From: Pseudorhodobacter antarcticus
Lineage (GTDB): Bacteria > Pseudomonadota > Alphaproteobacteria > Rhodobacterales > Rhodobacteraceae
Direction of reading: 5' to 3'
Assembly: GCA_945860375.1 (NCBI GenBank)
Contig: CAMAQR010000002.1
Coordinates: 124,001-188,000 of the forward strand
DNA: 64,000 bases
Shown here: positions 17,960 to 25,301 of the stretch, in pieces
Numbering within the stretch: position 1 is the stretch's first letter
Layout of the letters: every line of letters begins with the position of its first letter
Notes under the pieces: model-generated
What the model saw: the letters and a program-made list of their open reading frames with translations, nothing else
Database searches by the model: none
What the model was told of the DNA's origin: nothing
Made by a program: the position numbers and the translations under genes

Positions 17960-18673
17960 ATGCGCCCCCCCGTTCTGATTTTGGCAGCCCTTGGGCTTGC
18001 CGCTTGCTCTTATGACGTGCCCGAATCTGGCGCGGGTGTGGGGTTTAACGCCTACAACAGCTACAGCGCCCCGGCCCCTGTTGCCCCCGTGACCGGATTT
18101 TCGCCCAGTTCGGCGGCGGCGGCGATCGCGGCCGCTGAAGGCAGATCGGCTGCCCCAGTGCCCGTGGTGGTGCCGCAAGTGCAAGCGCAACCGCAGACGC
18201 AACTGCAGGGGTTGCCAGCGACCCGTCCGCGTGGCGACGCCCCGGCCGGCATTGAGCAGACCAGCTCGGAAATGTCCTATGTCAAAGAGGGCGTGTCGGA
18301 TGAGCAGGACTTTGCCGCCGTGGCCGCGCGTGAAACCATCGAAAGCGACAAGGCCCGCATCGCCACCAACCGCGCCAAATATCAGGTCGATCAACCCGGC
18401 GCGCTGCCGCAGCGTGCAGGGGACTCTGGCCCGAACATTGTCGAATTTGCGATTTCCACCACGCACCCGGTTGGCACTCAGATGTACAGCCGCTCTGCGT
18501 TGCGGCTGACCCGTCCGGCTGCTGCCTGCGCCAAGTTCACTTCGCCCGATCTGGCGCAAGAGGCGTTTCTGGCTTCGGGTGGCCCGACCAAGGACCGCAA
18601 GGGGCTGGACCCGGACGGCGACGGCTTTGCCTGCGCCTGGAACCCGCTGCCGTTCCGCTCTGCGCTGAATTGA
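17960..18673 (+). CDS. Lipoprotein with C-terminal excalibur-like motif
   Basis: A 237-residue exported lipoprotein. The signal peptide MRPPVLILAALGLAAC ends in a lipobox with the acylated cysteine at about residue 16. A proline/alanine/glutamine-rich disordered region (about 30-90) follows. The last 50 residues contain CAKF...LDPDGDGFACAWNP, which resembles the calcium-binding excalibur motif (DxDxDGxxC). The ATG at 17960 follows GAGG at good spacing and is preferred to one five codons upstream. Its stop overlaps the TTG start of the amidase, so the two envelope proteins are coupled. Confidence 0.78.
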   Translation: MRPPVLILAALGLAACSYDVPESGAGVGFNAYNSYSAPAPVAPVTGFSPSSAAAAIAAAEGRSAAPVPVVVPQVQAQPQTQLQGLPATRPRGDAPAGIEQTSSEMSYVKEGVSDEQDFAAVAARETIESDKARIATNRAKYQVDQPGALPQRAGDSGPNIVEFAISTTHPVGTQMYSRSALRLTRPAAACAKFTSPDLAQEAFLASGGPTKDRKGLDPDGDGFACAWNPLPFRSALN

Positions 18674-19329
18674 CAGCCCACCCGTCGCCCAACTTTGGGG
18701 AACGACGGGGGGGCGTTCGGCCTTCGATCATCGTGATCCACTACACCGCCATGGCGAGCTGTGCCGAGGCGCAGGCGCGGCTGTGCGATCCGCAATTTGA
18801 AGTGTCGGCGCACTGGCTGCTCTCGGAAACCGGGCAGGCTTTGGCGCTGGTGGCTGAGGCCGCGCGTGCCTGGCATGCCGGGGCGGGGCAATGGGCGGGG
18901 ATTTCGGACATCAACAGCCACTCGATCGGGATTGAACTGGCCAATTCTGGCAGCCAGCCGTTTTCTGAACCGCAGATGGGGGCGCTGGAGACGCTGCTGC
19001 GCGGCATCATGGGACGCTGGGCGATCCCGGCGCAGCGCATCATCGCCCATTCCGATATGGCGCCGGACCGCAAAGGCGATCCGGGGCGGCGGTTTGACTG
19101 GCGCCGGCTTGCACTGCAAGGGCTGTCGGTCTGGCCTGACGCGCCGGGCGATCCCGCGCAACCGCTTGCCCACAGCCTTGACGCCATTGGCTACCCGCCG
19201 GCCCCGGATGACGCCCGGCTGACCGCCTTTCGCCTGCGCTTTCGGCCTTGGGCAGCGGGTCCCGAGGGGCCAGAGGACCGCGCGCAGGCCGATGCGGTTG
19301 CGCGTCTTGTGGGCAGCCTTTCCGCTTGA
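18670..19329 (+). CDS. N-acetylmuramoyl-L-alanine amidase (Amidase_2/AmpD-AmiD type)
   Basis: A 219-residue zinc amidase cleaving the bond between MurNAc and the stem peptide. Zinc and catalytic residues are visible: His in VIHYTAM (about 26), HAGAGQWAGISDINSHSIGIE (about 66-86) with the catalytic Glu, and AHSDMAPDRKGDPGRRF (His about 123, Asp about 133). The start is TTG at 18670, overlapping the upstream stop. No signal peptide is seen, so it is more likely cytoplasmic AmpD-like (anhydro-muropeptide recycling) than outer-membrane AmiD. Confidence 0.9.
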   Translation: MTAHPSPNFGERRGGVRPSIIVIHYTAMASCAEAQARLCDPQFEVSAHWLLSETGQALALVAEAARAWHAGAGQWAGISDINSHSIGIELANSGSQPFSEPQMGALETLLRGIMGRWAIPAQRIIAHSDMAPDRKGDPGRRFDWRRLALQGLSVWPDAPGDPAQPLAHSLDAIGYPPAPDDARLTAFRLRFRPWAAGPEGPEDRAQADAVARLVGSLSA

Positions 19330-19416
19330 GGCGTATGAAAGACGCTTCCGGCATGCGCAGTTGCCCTGCTGCGGGCAGGGGTGGGCCAGGTTTGCCTTTG
19401 GCCAAGTGAAAACCGC

Positions 19417-19445
19417 TTGAAGCGCGGCTCGCTTGCGCCTATCCC
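19417..19445 (+). promoter_or_regulatory. Sigma-70-type promoter of rnpB
   Basis: TTGAAG (19417-19422), 17-base spacer, TATCCC (19440-19445). The predicted transcription start, seven to eight bases after the -10, coincides with the 5' end of RNase P helix P1 at 19453. Confidence 0.7.
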
Positions 19446-19452
19446 GATGCTC

Positions 19453-19874
19453 GCGCGGATGGCTGGATGACCGCGGAGGTGCATACCTTCGAGGAAAGTC
19501 CGGACTCCATGAAGGAAGGGTGCCGGGTAACGCCCGGCGGGGGCAACCCCAGGGAAAGCGCCACAGAGAAGAGTCTGCCATGGTGTTTGGCGCAAGCTGA
19601 ACGCATCCATGGTGATGGTGAAACGGTGGGGTAAGAGCCCACCACGGTTCTGGCAACAGAAACGGTATGGCAAGCCCCACCCGGAGCAATGCCGAATAGG
19701 GACCCCACGTCGTAAGGTCCGCCATATGCCTTCGGGCGGCGGAGACCACGACAAGGAACTTCAGCCCCGGGGTCCGGGTTGGCAGCTTGACCGCCGTGGC
19801 AACACGGTTGGCAGAGGAATGGTCATCCAAGGGGGCAACCCCGGGACAAAATCCGGCTTATAGGCCATCCGCGC
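19453..19874 (+). ncRNA. rnpB: RNase P RNA (M1 RNA, type A)
   Basis: Catalytic RNA that removes 5' leaders from tRNA precursors. Conserved cores are all present: GAGGAAAGTCCGGACTCC at 19491-19508, the ACAGAAACGG region near 19657, GGGGTAAGAGCCCACC near 19628, and the 3' end GACAAAATCCGGCTTATAGG. The ends were set by helix P1: GCGCGGATGG (19453-19462) pairs perfectly with CCATCCGCGC (19865-19874), giving 422 nt, normal for Rhodobacterales. ORFs crossing this stretch are chance. Confidence 0.97.
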
Positions 19875-19979
19875 AAATTCCTTCCGTGTTTTTCAGTTTT
19901 GGCCGCCCGCCCCAGATCGCGGTTGCCACACGCGGTGGCGCCGTGTTTTATGCGCCCAGAGAAAAAATGGATTGAGACA

Positions 19980-20666
19980 ATGGCTTTTAAGAGTGGAATG
20001 TTCAAGAAGGCCAATCAGGCCGCAGCCGAACTTGGCAAGACCGAAGTGCAGGAAAGCGAAGGCTTTGTGCTGCATAAATACCCCGATTATGAAACCTACC
20101 GGCAGGTTCAGGAAGAGGGCAACAAGGCCAAGCTGAACGCGCAATTCGTGCAGAAAAGCCACATCTTCTTTTTGGCGTCACATCTGAACGCGGCGCTGGG
20201 CAAGGTGGATTTTGGCCTGTGCCACGGCGTGCGGCGCGGCAAGGAACAGGCGTGGTTCCGGCGCAAACTGGTGGGCGCGGCCAATGTGGTCGGCACCGAC
20301 ATTTCCGAAACCGCCACCGATTTTCCCAATACCGTGCAGTGGGATTTCCACGAGGTGAACCCGGAATGGACCGGCAAGGCCGATTTCGTTTATTCCAACT
20401 CTTGGGACCACGCCTATGATCCGCACAAGGCCTTTGCCGCCTGGTTCGACGCCTTGCGGCCCGGTGGCATGATCTTGCTGGACCACACCAGCGGTCATTT
20501 GCCCAAATCGGCCAATGCCTTGGACCCGTTCGGCGCGACCGAGGCCACCTTGACCCGCATCTTGGCTGAAGTGGTAGGGGAGGCCGGAACCGTGGCTGAA
20601 CCGCTCGATCGCAGCAGCGATGCGGACTATCCTTGCCGCGTATTTGTCTGCGTCAAAAATACCTGA
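19980..20666 (+). CDS. Class I SAM-dependent methyltransferase-like protein
   Basis: A 228-residue protein with a Rossmann methyltransferase pattern: FGLCHGVRRGKEQAWFRR (about 76) in place of the usual glycine-rich motif I, NVVGTDIS (about 100) as the SAM-ribose acidic motif, WDFHEVNPEW, FVYSNSWDHAYDP (about 135) and ALRPGGMILLDH (about 158) as the post-III motif. No signal peptide or membrane helix is visible. Substrate unknown. The ATG at 19980 was taken as the start; the upstream in-frame region is proline/arginine-rich and unlike the family. Confidence 0.75.
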   Translation: MAFKSGMFKKANQAAAELGKTEVQESEGFVLHKYPDYETYRQVQEEGNKAKLNAQFVQKSHIFFLASHLNAALGKVDFGLCHGVRRGKEQAWFRRKLVGAANVVGTDISETATDFPNTVQWDFHEVNPEWTGKADFVYSNSWDHAYDPHKAFAAWFDALRPGGMILLDHTSGHLPKSANALDPFGATEATLTRILAEVVGEAGTVAEPLDRSSDADYPCRVFVCVKNT

Positions 20667-20687
20667 CACGAAAGGTGCCTTGGGGTG

Positions 20688-20715
20688 TTGACTCTGCCCC
20701 ATCCCTGCGTAAAAG
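20688..20715 (+). promoter_or_regulatory. Sigma-70-type promoter of rpmG
   Basis: TTGACT (20688-20693), 16-base spacer, TAAAAG (20710-20715), about 57 bases before the rpmG start codon. Confidence 0.6.
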
Positions 20716-20772
20716 ACGGGCTTCAAGAATTTCGCGGGGGAATGGTGTTCCCTTGATGCAGGAGAGACGACT

Positions 20773-20940
20773 ATGGCCAAACCGGCGACGATCAAGATCC
20801 GTCTGAACTCGACGGCTGGCACCGGGCACTTTTATGTGACCAAGAAGAATGCCCGTACCATGACCGAGAAGATGGTTGTGAAAAAGTACGATCCCGTCAA
20901 GCGGGAGCACGTCGAATACAAAGAAGGCAAGATCAAGTAA
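20773..20940 (+). CDS. rpmG: 50S ribosomal protein L33
   Basis: A 55-residue ribosomal protein. It begins [20 protein letters not shown] and ends VEYKEGKIK, matching L33 throughout. The zinc-binding cysteines of some L33 proteins are absent, so it is the zinc-independent (C-minus) form, as in most Alphaproteobacteria. The ribosome site GGAGAG lies 7 bases before the ATG. It has its own promoter and a strong terminator, so it is monocistronic. Confidence 0.97.
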   Translation: MAKPATIKIRLNSTAGTGHFYVTKKNARTMTEKMVVKKYDPVKREHVEYKEGKIK

Positions 20941-20967
20941 GATCGCCGCCACTTTGTGACGCAAATG

Positions 20968-20990
20968 CCGCGCCTTCGGGCGCGGTTTTT
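20968..20990 (+). terminator. Rho-independent terminator of rpmG
   Basis: Seven-base-pair stem CCGCGCC/GGCGCGG with a TTCG tetraloop, followed by TTTTT. Confidence 0.92.
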
Positions 20991-21064
20991 CGTTTTGGAC
21001 ATCGGGGTTTTGGACACCCGGGTTTTGGCGCAGGGTGCGGGCGCATCGGGTAAAGGGCAAAGCC

Positions 21065-21757
21065 ATGGAACGAAATCACGTTGAAGGACATTACGTCGCC
21101 CGCGTCGGCTGGCTGCGCGCGGCCGTTCTGGGGGCGAATGATGGGATCTTGTCCACAGCATCGCTGATCGTGGGCGTGGCCGCGGCGTCGGGGCGGGCCG
21201 AGGTGCTGGTGGCGGGTATCGCCGGGCTGGCAGCCGGGGCCTTGTCGATGGCGGCGGGGGAGTATGTTTCTGTCAGCTCTCAGGCCGATACGGAAAAGGC
21301 CGATATCGTCCGCGAAAAGGCCGAGATCGACGCCGATCCGGCCGAAGAATTGCGGGCGCTGGCCGGGATTTACGAGCGCCGGGGTGTGCCTGCCGATCTG
21401 GCGCTCCAAGTGGCGGCGGCGCTGCATGCCAAGGACGCTTTGGGCGCGCATGTGCGTGACGAGCTGGGGATTTCGGAACACACCGAGGCGCAACCTTTGG
21501 TCGCCGCAGGGGCTTCGGCCTTTACCTTTGCCATCGGCGCGGCTTTGCCTCTGGCCACAGCGGCGCTGGTGCCAGAGGCCAGCATCAGCCTGTGGGTGAC
21601 GGTGCTGTCGCTGCTGTTTCTGGCGGTTCTGGGGGCCGTTGGGGCACGGGCTGGCGGTGCGTCGCTCTGGCGCGGCGTGGCGCGGGTGACGTTCTGGGGC
21701 GCGGTGGCGATGGCGGTGACGGCGGTGGTGGGCAAGGTGTTCGGTGCGGTGATCTAG
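21065..21757 (+). CDS. VIT1/CCC1-family Fe2+/Mn2+ transporter
   Basis: A 230-residue membrane protein of the vacuolar iron transporter family, expected to export or store-transport Fe2+/Mn2+. The family signature WLRAAVLGANDGILSTASLI (about 16-35) opens helix 1, followed by the second helix pair with LAAGALSMAAGEYVSVSSQ (about 60-78). A long cytoplasmic helical segment rich in Glu/Asp (EKADIVREKAEIDADPAEEL) could bind metal, and three further helices fill the C-terminal third. The ATG at 21065 is preferred over a GTG ten codons upstream by homology. Confidence 0.9.
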   Translation: MERNHVEGHYVARVGWLRAAVLGANDGILSTASLIVGVAAASGRAEVLVAGIAGLAAGALSMAAGEYVSVSSQADTEKADIVREKAEIDADPAEELRALAGIYERRGVPADLALQVAAALHAKDALGAHVRDELGISEHTEAQPLVAAGASAFTFAIGAALPLATAALVPEASISLWVTVLSLLFLAVLGAVGARAGGASLWRGVARVTFWGAVAMAVTAVVGKVFGAVI

Positions 21758-21764
21758 GGCGGAA

Positions 21765-21815
21765 GGGGGCTGCCGCCCCCAAACCCCCGCGCGTATTTCC
21801 AAAACAGCAATGAAA
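21765..21815 (+). repeat. Dispersed intergenic element, diverged copy (copy 2)
   Basis: GC hairpin GGGGGC/GCCCCC (21765-21780), then CCCCCGCGCGTATTTCC...CAATGAA and an AAATTTTAGA tail. The tail sequence is shared with the copy at 60651-60700. Confidence 0.55.
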
Positions 21816-21848
21816 TTTTAGACAAGTTTTAGCGGGTTGCCGCAATGC

Positions 21849-21878
21849 AAAAGGGCCGGGGTTTCCCCCGGCCCTTTT
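21849..21878. terminator. Bidirectional terminator between VIT1/CCC1 and BI-1 genes
   Basis: Stem AAAAGGGCCGGGG/CCCCGGCCCTTTT with a short loop lies between two convergent genes and has an A-run on one side and a T-run on the other. Confidence 0.88.
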
Positions 21879-21896
21879 GTGTTTCAGATCGCGCTG

Positions 21897-22619
21897 TTAT
21901 TCGCGGTTGCCCATGAAGTTCAGCAGGAACATGAACATGTTGATGAAGTCCAGATACAGGCTGAGCGCGCCCATGATCGCCGACTTGCCCAGCCATTCGC
22001 TGTCGCCCATCTGCGCGTGTTGCAGGTAAGTGGTCTTGATGGTCTGGGTGTCATAGGCGGTCAGACCCGCGAATATCAGCACACCGATGACCGAGATTGC
22101 AAAGCCGAGACCCGGCATCGGAAAGATCATATTCACGATCGAAGCCACGATCAGGCCGATCAGGCCCATCATCAGGAAGGTGCCCATGCCCGACAGGTCT
22201 TTCTTGGTGGTGTAGCCGTAAAGCGACAGGCCCGCGAAGGCGATCGAGGTCACAAGGAAGGTCTGTGCGATCGAGGTGCTGGTGTAGACGGCGAAGATGA
22301 AGGCCAGCGACAGGCCAACAGCGGCGGCGTAGGTGTAGAAGAACAGTTGGGCTGCGGCGACCGATAGGCGGTTGATCATGGCGCTGAAGGCGAAGACCAT
22401 GACCAGCGGCGCGAACATCACCACCCATTTCAGCGGGGTGCCGAAAATCGCGGCGACCATCGCGTCATTGGTGCCGACGGCCCAAGCCACGCCTGCGGTG
22501 ATTAACATCGCCGCGGACATCAGCCCGTAAACTTTGGTCATGTGGGCGCGCAAGCCGGCGTCGATCGCGGCGGTGCGGGTTCCGGCGGTTCCGGTCCGGA
22601 TCGTCTGATAGTCAGCCAT
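21897..22619 (-). CDS. BI-1/YccA-family integral membrane protein
   Basis: A 240-residue protein with seven hydrophobic helices after a short cytoplasmic N-terminus, matching the Bax inhibitor-1/YccA (TMBIM) family. The conserved TMBIM features are visible: LRAHMTKVYGLMSAAMLITA in helix 1, LSLYGYTTKKDLSGMG between helices 4 and 5, and the C-terminal acidic helix ALSLYLDFINMFMFLLNFMG with the aspartate implicated in pH-dependent calcium leak. Bacterial YccA modulates FtsH; the role here is inferred. The ribosome site CGGAGG is strong. Probably monocistronic. Confidence 0.93.
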   Translation of the reverse strand: MADYQTIRTGTAGTRTAAIDAGLRAHMTKVYGLMSAAMLITAGVAWAVGTNDAMVAAIFGTPLKWVVMFAPLVMVFAFSAMINRLSVAAAQLFFYTYAAAVGLSLAFIFAVYTSTSIAQTFLVTSIAFAGLSLYGYTTKKDLSGMGTFLMMGLIGLIVASIVNMIFPMPGLGFAISVIGVLIFAGLTAYDTQTIKTTYLQHAQMGDSEWLGKSAIMGALSLYLDFINMFMFLLNFMGNRE

Positions 22620-22644
22620 GGATAGCCTCCGATAGGATTATGGC

Positions 22645-22669
22645 GGGTGGCGCAGAGGATCCGCGCCAC
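22645..22669 (-). promoter_or_regulatory. Hairpin in the 5' region of the BI-1 gene
   Basis: Perfect 8-bp inverted repeat GGTGGCGC/GCGCCACC with a 9-base loop, ending 26 bases upstream of the BI-1 start on its strand. It may be an operator, a leader structure, or the terminator of the DUF1127 gene upstream; no U-run favours the last. Confidence 0.35.
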
Positions 22670-22727
22670 CTAATGTCCGCAATATCGGGGCATCGTGGCG
22701 CGATTTCAAGGATTTCCGTTCAGGAAA

Positions 22728-22979
22728 TCATGCAGCCCTAAAATAGGTTTGGTGACGCCATGCTTTCGGCACGTCCCAAAGCGGCTTTTGCGCCTCGGCG
22801 GTGGCCTGCGTCCGCGTCACGCCGATGTCGGCCAGACGGGCAGCATCAAGGGTCAGCAACTGCTGGCGTTGGGCCCGGGCGATCAACGCAAGGCGCAGCT
22901 TGGCAGCAAAATCAGCAAAAGAGCCGCGCGTCTGCACGTGGGCAACTGCCATCGTGGAGGTGTGGAGCGAGGCGAACAT
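22728..22979 (-). CDS. DUF1127 small basic protein
   Basis: An 83-residue protein with the DUF1127 module at its C-terminus (LALIARAQRQQLLTLDAARL, then ADIGVTRTQATAEAQKPLWD). The arginine-rich 'DIGV/L' end is the family hallmark. Members such as CcaF1 in Rhodobacter bind RNA and influence sRNA processing, so an RNA-regulatory role is possible. The ATG at 22979 follows GGAAAG. The gene is divergent from a LysR regulator, a common arrangement in Rhodobacteraceae, and a 26-base inverted repeat lies between them. Confidence 0.85.
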   Translation of the reverse strand: MFASLHTSTMAVAHVQTRGSFADFAAKLRLALIARAQRQQLLTLDAARLADIGVTRTQATAEAQKPLWDVPKAWRHQTYFRAA

Positions 22980-23010
22980 GGTCTTTCCTTTCAGGGTTTC
23001 ATCAGCGTCG

Positions 23011-23036
23011 GTGAGGCAGATCTTTGGGTTCCTCAC
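23011..23036. promoter_or_regulatory. Inverted repeat between the DUF1127 and LysR genes
   Basis: GTGAGG-N14-CCTCAC, symmetrical at further flanking positions, lies 32 bases upstream of the DUF1127 start. It is a candidate operator for the divergent LysR regulator. Confidence 0.45.
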
Positions 23037-23113
23037 ATCACTTGATCTGTTTACGCGAATCGGCATGATAAGAAAAATGAATGGTTTTGACTTCTGGCAT
23101 CAGGATTTGTGAT

Positions 23114-23998
23114 ATGGTTCGCAATCTCGACATCACCTCATTGCGGTCATTCGTGGCCATTGTCGATGCGGGCGGGGTTACGCGGGCGGCGGGATTTCTG
23201 AACCTGACGCAATCGGCGGTGTCGATGCAGATCAAACGGCTTGAGGAGGTGTTGGAAACACAGCTGCTGGACCGGTCCGGTCGCAAGGTGGGCTTGACGG
23301 CGGATGGCGAGCAATTGCTGGGCCATGCGCGGCGGATGCTGGCGCTGAACGACGAGGTGTTCGCGCGCCTGACCCAGACCCAGCATGAGGGCGAGGTTAT
23401 TCTGGGCGTGCCGCATGACATCGTTTATCCGATCATCCCGCAGGTGCTGCGGCGGTTCGCCAAGGAATACCCCAAGATGAAGGTGACGCTGCTGTCATCC
23501 TGGACGCGGGTGCTGAAGGCGCAGTTTTCACGCGGCGAATGTGACGTGATCCTGACCACCGAGGAAACCATCGAACCGGGAGGCGAAACGCTGGCCGAGT
23601 TGCCGCTGGTTTGGGTGGGGGCGCAGGGCGGGGTGGCGTGGCGCGGGCGCCCCTTGCGGCTGGCCTTTGCCTACAACTGTTTTTTCCGTCAGGGCGTGCA
23701 GGCGGCGCTGGATGCCCGCGGGATCGCTTGGGAAATGGCGGTGGAAAGTGAAGATGGCCGCGCAATTGAGGCGGCTGTGGCGGCCGATCTGGCGGTGCAT
23801 GCGGTGCTGGCGGGATCGGAGCCGCAATATGTGGAGCGCATCAGCCACGGCGGCGTTTTGCCAGAGTTGTTGAAGATCAAGGTCAACATGTATGTGGCCG
23901 ACCCGGTGCATTCCGAGGCGGTGCGGGTGCTGGCCCAGATGATCAAGCAGGCCTATCAGCCGCGCGTGATGCGCGACCGCGACGCTATGGCAGGGTGA
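23114..23998 (+). CDS. LysR-family transcriptional regulator
   Basis: A 294-residue regulator with a canonical N-terminal winged helix-turn-helix (LDITSLRSFVAIVDAGGVTR through AVSMQIKRLEEVLETQLLDR, residues 4-60) and a LysR substrate-binding domain (about 90-285). The start ATG at 23114 is the conserved LysR position, 11 codons inside a longer open frame. The likely targets are itself and the divergent DUF1127 gene. Its 3' end overlaps the convergent oxidoreductase by 14 bases. Confidence 0.94.
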   Translation: MVRNLDITSLRSFVAIVDAGGVTRAAGFLNLTQSAVSMQIKRLEEVLETQLLDRSGRKVGLTADGEQLLGHARRMLALNDEVFARLTQTQHEGEVILGVPHDIVYPIIPQVLRRFAKEYPKMKVTLLSSWTRVLKAQFSRGECDVILTTEETIEPGGETLAELPLVWVGAQGGVAWRGRPLRLAFAYNCFFRQGVQAALDARGIAWEMAVESEDGRAIEAAVAADLAVHAVLAGSEPQYVERISHGGVLPELLKIKVNMYVADPVHSEAVRVLAQMIKQAYQPRVMRDRDAMAG

Positions 23999-24947
23999 TC
24001 ACCACTTTGCCGGTGGCTTGGCGGGTTTCCAGCAGGTCGAGCCCGCGCGGGTAATCGGCAAAGGGCAAGATGTGGCTGATGTGGGGGTGCAGATCGCCTT
24101 TGGCCAGCCAGTCCAGCAGGGTTTGCAGGCTTTGGGTCAGCACTTGCGGCGCGAAGGTCAGATAGCCGCCCCAATAAAGGCCCATCACTGTCAGGTTTTT
24201 CACCAGCAGCAGGTTGGCGGGAATCGGCGGCACCTGACCGCTGGCGAAACCGATGGTCAGCAGGCGGCCTTCGGGGCGGCAGGCGGACAGCGCGGCGGTG
24301 AAGGCGGGGCCACCCACCGGATCATAGACCACGTCGACACCGCCCATGGCCTTGAAGGCGGCCTTGAGGTCTGGCGTATCGCTGTCGATCACCGCATCGG
24401 CTCCGGCGGCGCGGGCTATGGCCAGTTTTGCGGAGCCGCGCGCGCAAGCGATCACGCGGGCGCCCATGCGCTTGCCGATCTCAACCGCCGTCAGGCCGAC
24501 GCCGCCTGCGGCCCCCAGCACCAATAAAGTCTCACCAGCTTGCAGGCGGGCCTTATGGTTCAGAGCCAGATGCGAGGTGCCATAGGCAATCTGAAACGCT
24601 GCCGCCTGCTCAAAGCTGACCGCATCGGGCAGGGTGATCAGCCGGGCGGCGGGCAGGACGGCCAGTTCGGCGAGCCCGCCATGGCCGGTAAAGCCCGCCA
24701 CGCGGGTGCCGATGGCGGGACCGTTCGTGTCCGGCCCCAGTGCCACAACCACGCCCGCAATTTCCATTCCCGGTGTGTAGGGCAGAGGCGGGTGTTCCTG
24801 ATATTTGCCCTGCTGCATCAGCAGATCGGCGAAATTCAGGCCCACGGCTGCAACCTGAACCAACACCTCTCCTTCGGCTGGCTTGGGTGCCTCGATACGT
24901 TGCAGCAGGGCGCTGCCGCCGATGTGATCCACGCGCCAAGCCTGCAT
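23985..24947 (-). CDS. NADPH:quinone oxidoreductase-like medium-chain reductase
   Basis: A 320-residue zinc-free medium-chain dehydrogenase/reductase. It starts MQAWRVDHIGG, has the NADPH-binding motif LVLGAAGGVGLTAVEIGK (about 142-159) and the quinone-reductase-type segment VGLNFADLLMQQGKYQ (about 38). Catalytic zinc cysteines of alcohol dehydrogenases are absent. It should reduce quinones or enoyl/enone substrates. The ribosome site AGGGGACC precedes the ATG at 24947; the open frame further upstream is not family-like. Confidence 0.9.
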   Translation of the reverse strand: MQAWRVDHIGGSALLQRIEAPKPAEGEVLVQVAAVGLNFADLLMQQGKYQEHPPLPYTPGMEIAGVVVALGPDTNGPAIGTRVAGFTGHGGLAELAVLPAARLITLPDAVSFEQAAAFQIAYGTSHLALNHKARLQAGETLLVLGAAGGVGLTAVEIGKRMGARVIACARGSAKLAIARAAGADAVIDSDTPDLKAAFKAMGGVDVVYDPVGGPAFTAALSACRPEGRLLTIGFASGQVPPIPANLLLVKNLTVMGLYWGGYLTFAPQVLTQSLQTLLDWLAKGDLHPHISHILPFADYPRGLDLLETRQATGKVVITLP

Positions 24948-25169
24948 CTTTGGTCCCCTATTTCCTGTGCTGCGGGCGCAAACCCGCGATGGAGCCATCA
25001 GGAAGGGCATTTGCCGCGCGGTCAAGGCGTGAATCATTGCAAAACGCAAAGAAATTGTCGGGGACACAATGCAAAATGCAATGCAATTTGGCAAACCCCT
25101 TTGGCGCGAGTGTCGCGTTTGTGGTGATCCTTATGCGGTACAAGGGGCTACTCTTCTTCACTTGTATAA

Positions 25170-25183
25170 TTGGACATATCCAA
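25170..25183. promoter_or_regulatory. Palindrome TTGGACATATCCAA, candidate operator
   Basis: A perfect 5-bp inverted repeat with a 4-base spacer, 61 bases upstream of the sigma-54-type promoter of the XRE gene. It could bind an activator or the XRE protein itself. Confidence 0.4.
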
Positions 25184-25243
25184 AAAGACAGGTTTTGCGG
25201 CCTGTTACGGGAATTTTTCAAAGAACTGGGCTGCTGGCGACTT

Positions 25244-25259
25244 TGGCACAGTAATTGCT
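25244..25259 (+). promoter_or_regulatory. Sigma-54 (RpoN) -24/-12 promoter of the XRE gene
   Basis: TGGCAC-AGTAA-TTGCT matches the consensus TGGCAC-N5-TTGCW at every position, with GG and GC exactly 12 bases apart. The expected start at about 25270 gives a leader of roughly 32 bases containing the GGAG ribosome site. Confidence 0.65.
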
Positions 25260-25301
25260 TATAAGGGAACAGAGACTAGACCGTGTAAAGTGGAGATTGA
25301 A

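Larger units (their letters stand above)
24948..25301. other. Regulatory region between the quinone oxidoreductase and XRE genes
   Basis: This 354-base divergent region has lower GC than its neighbours. It holds clustered TTGCAAA/AATGCAA repeats (25035-25095), an inverted repeat ATTGT-N7-ACAAT (25053-25069), a palindrome TTGGA-CATA-TCCAA (25170-25183) and a -24/-12 promoter (25244-25259). No gene is apparent; the plus frame is open in line with the XRE gene from 25170, but the palindrome and promoter inside it argue against coding. Confidence 0.6.

Noticed and set aside
16364..18559. A 731-codon open frame on the minus strand opposite gatC-gatA
   Set aside because: It mirrors strong real genes; the peptide is arginine/histidine-rich with no family pattern. 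High-GC codon bias keeps the opposite frame open.
19478..19830. ORFs crossing the RNase P RNA
   Set aside because: The conserved RNase P cores and P1 pairing explain this sequence completely.
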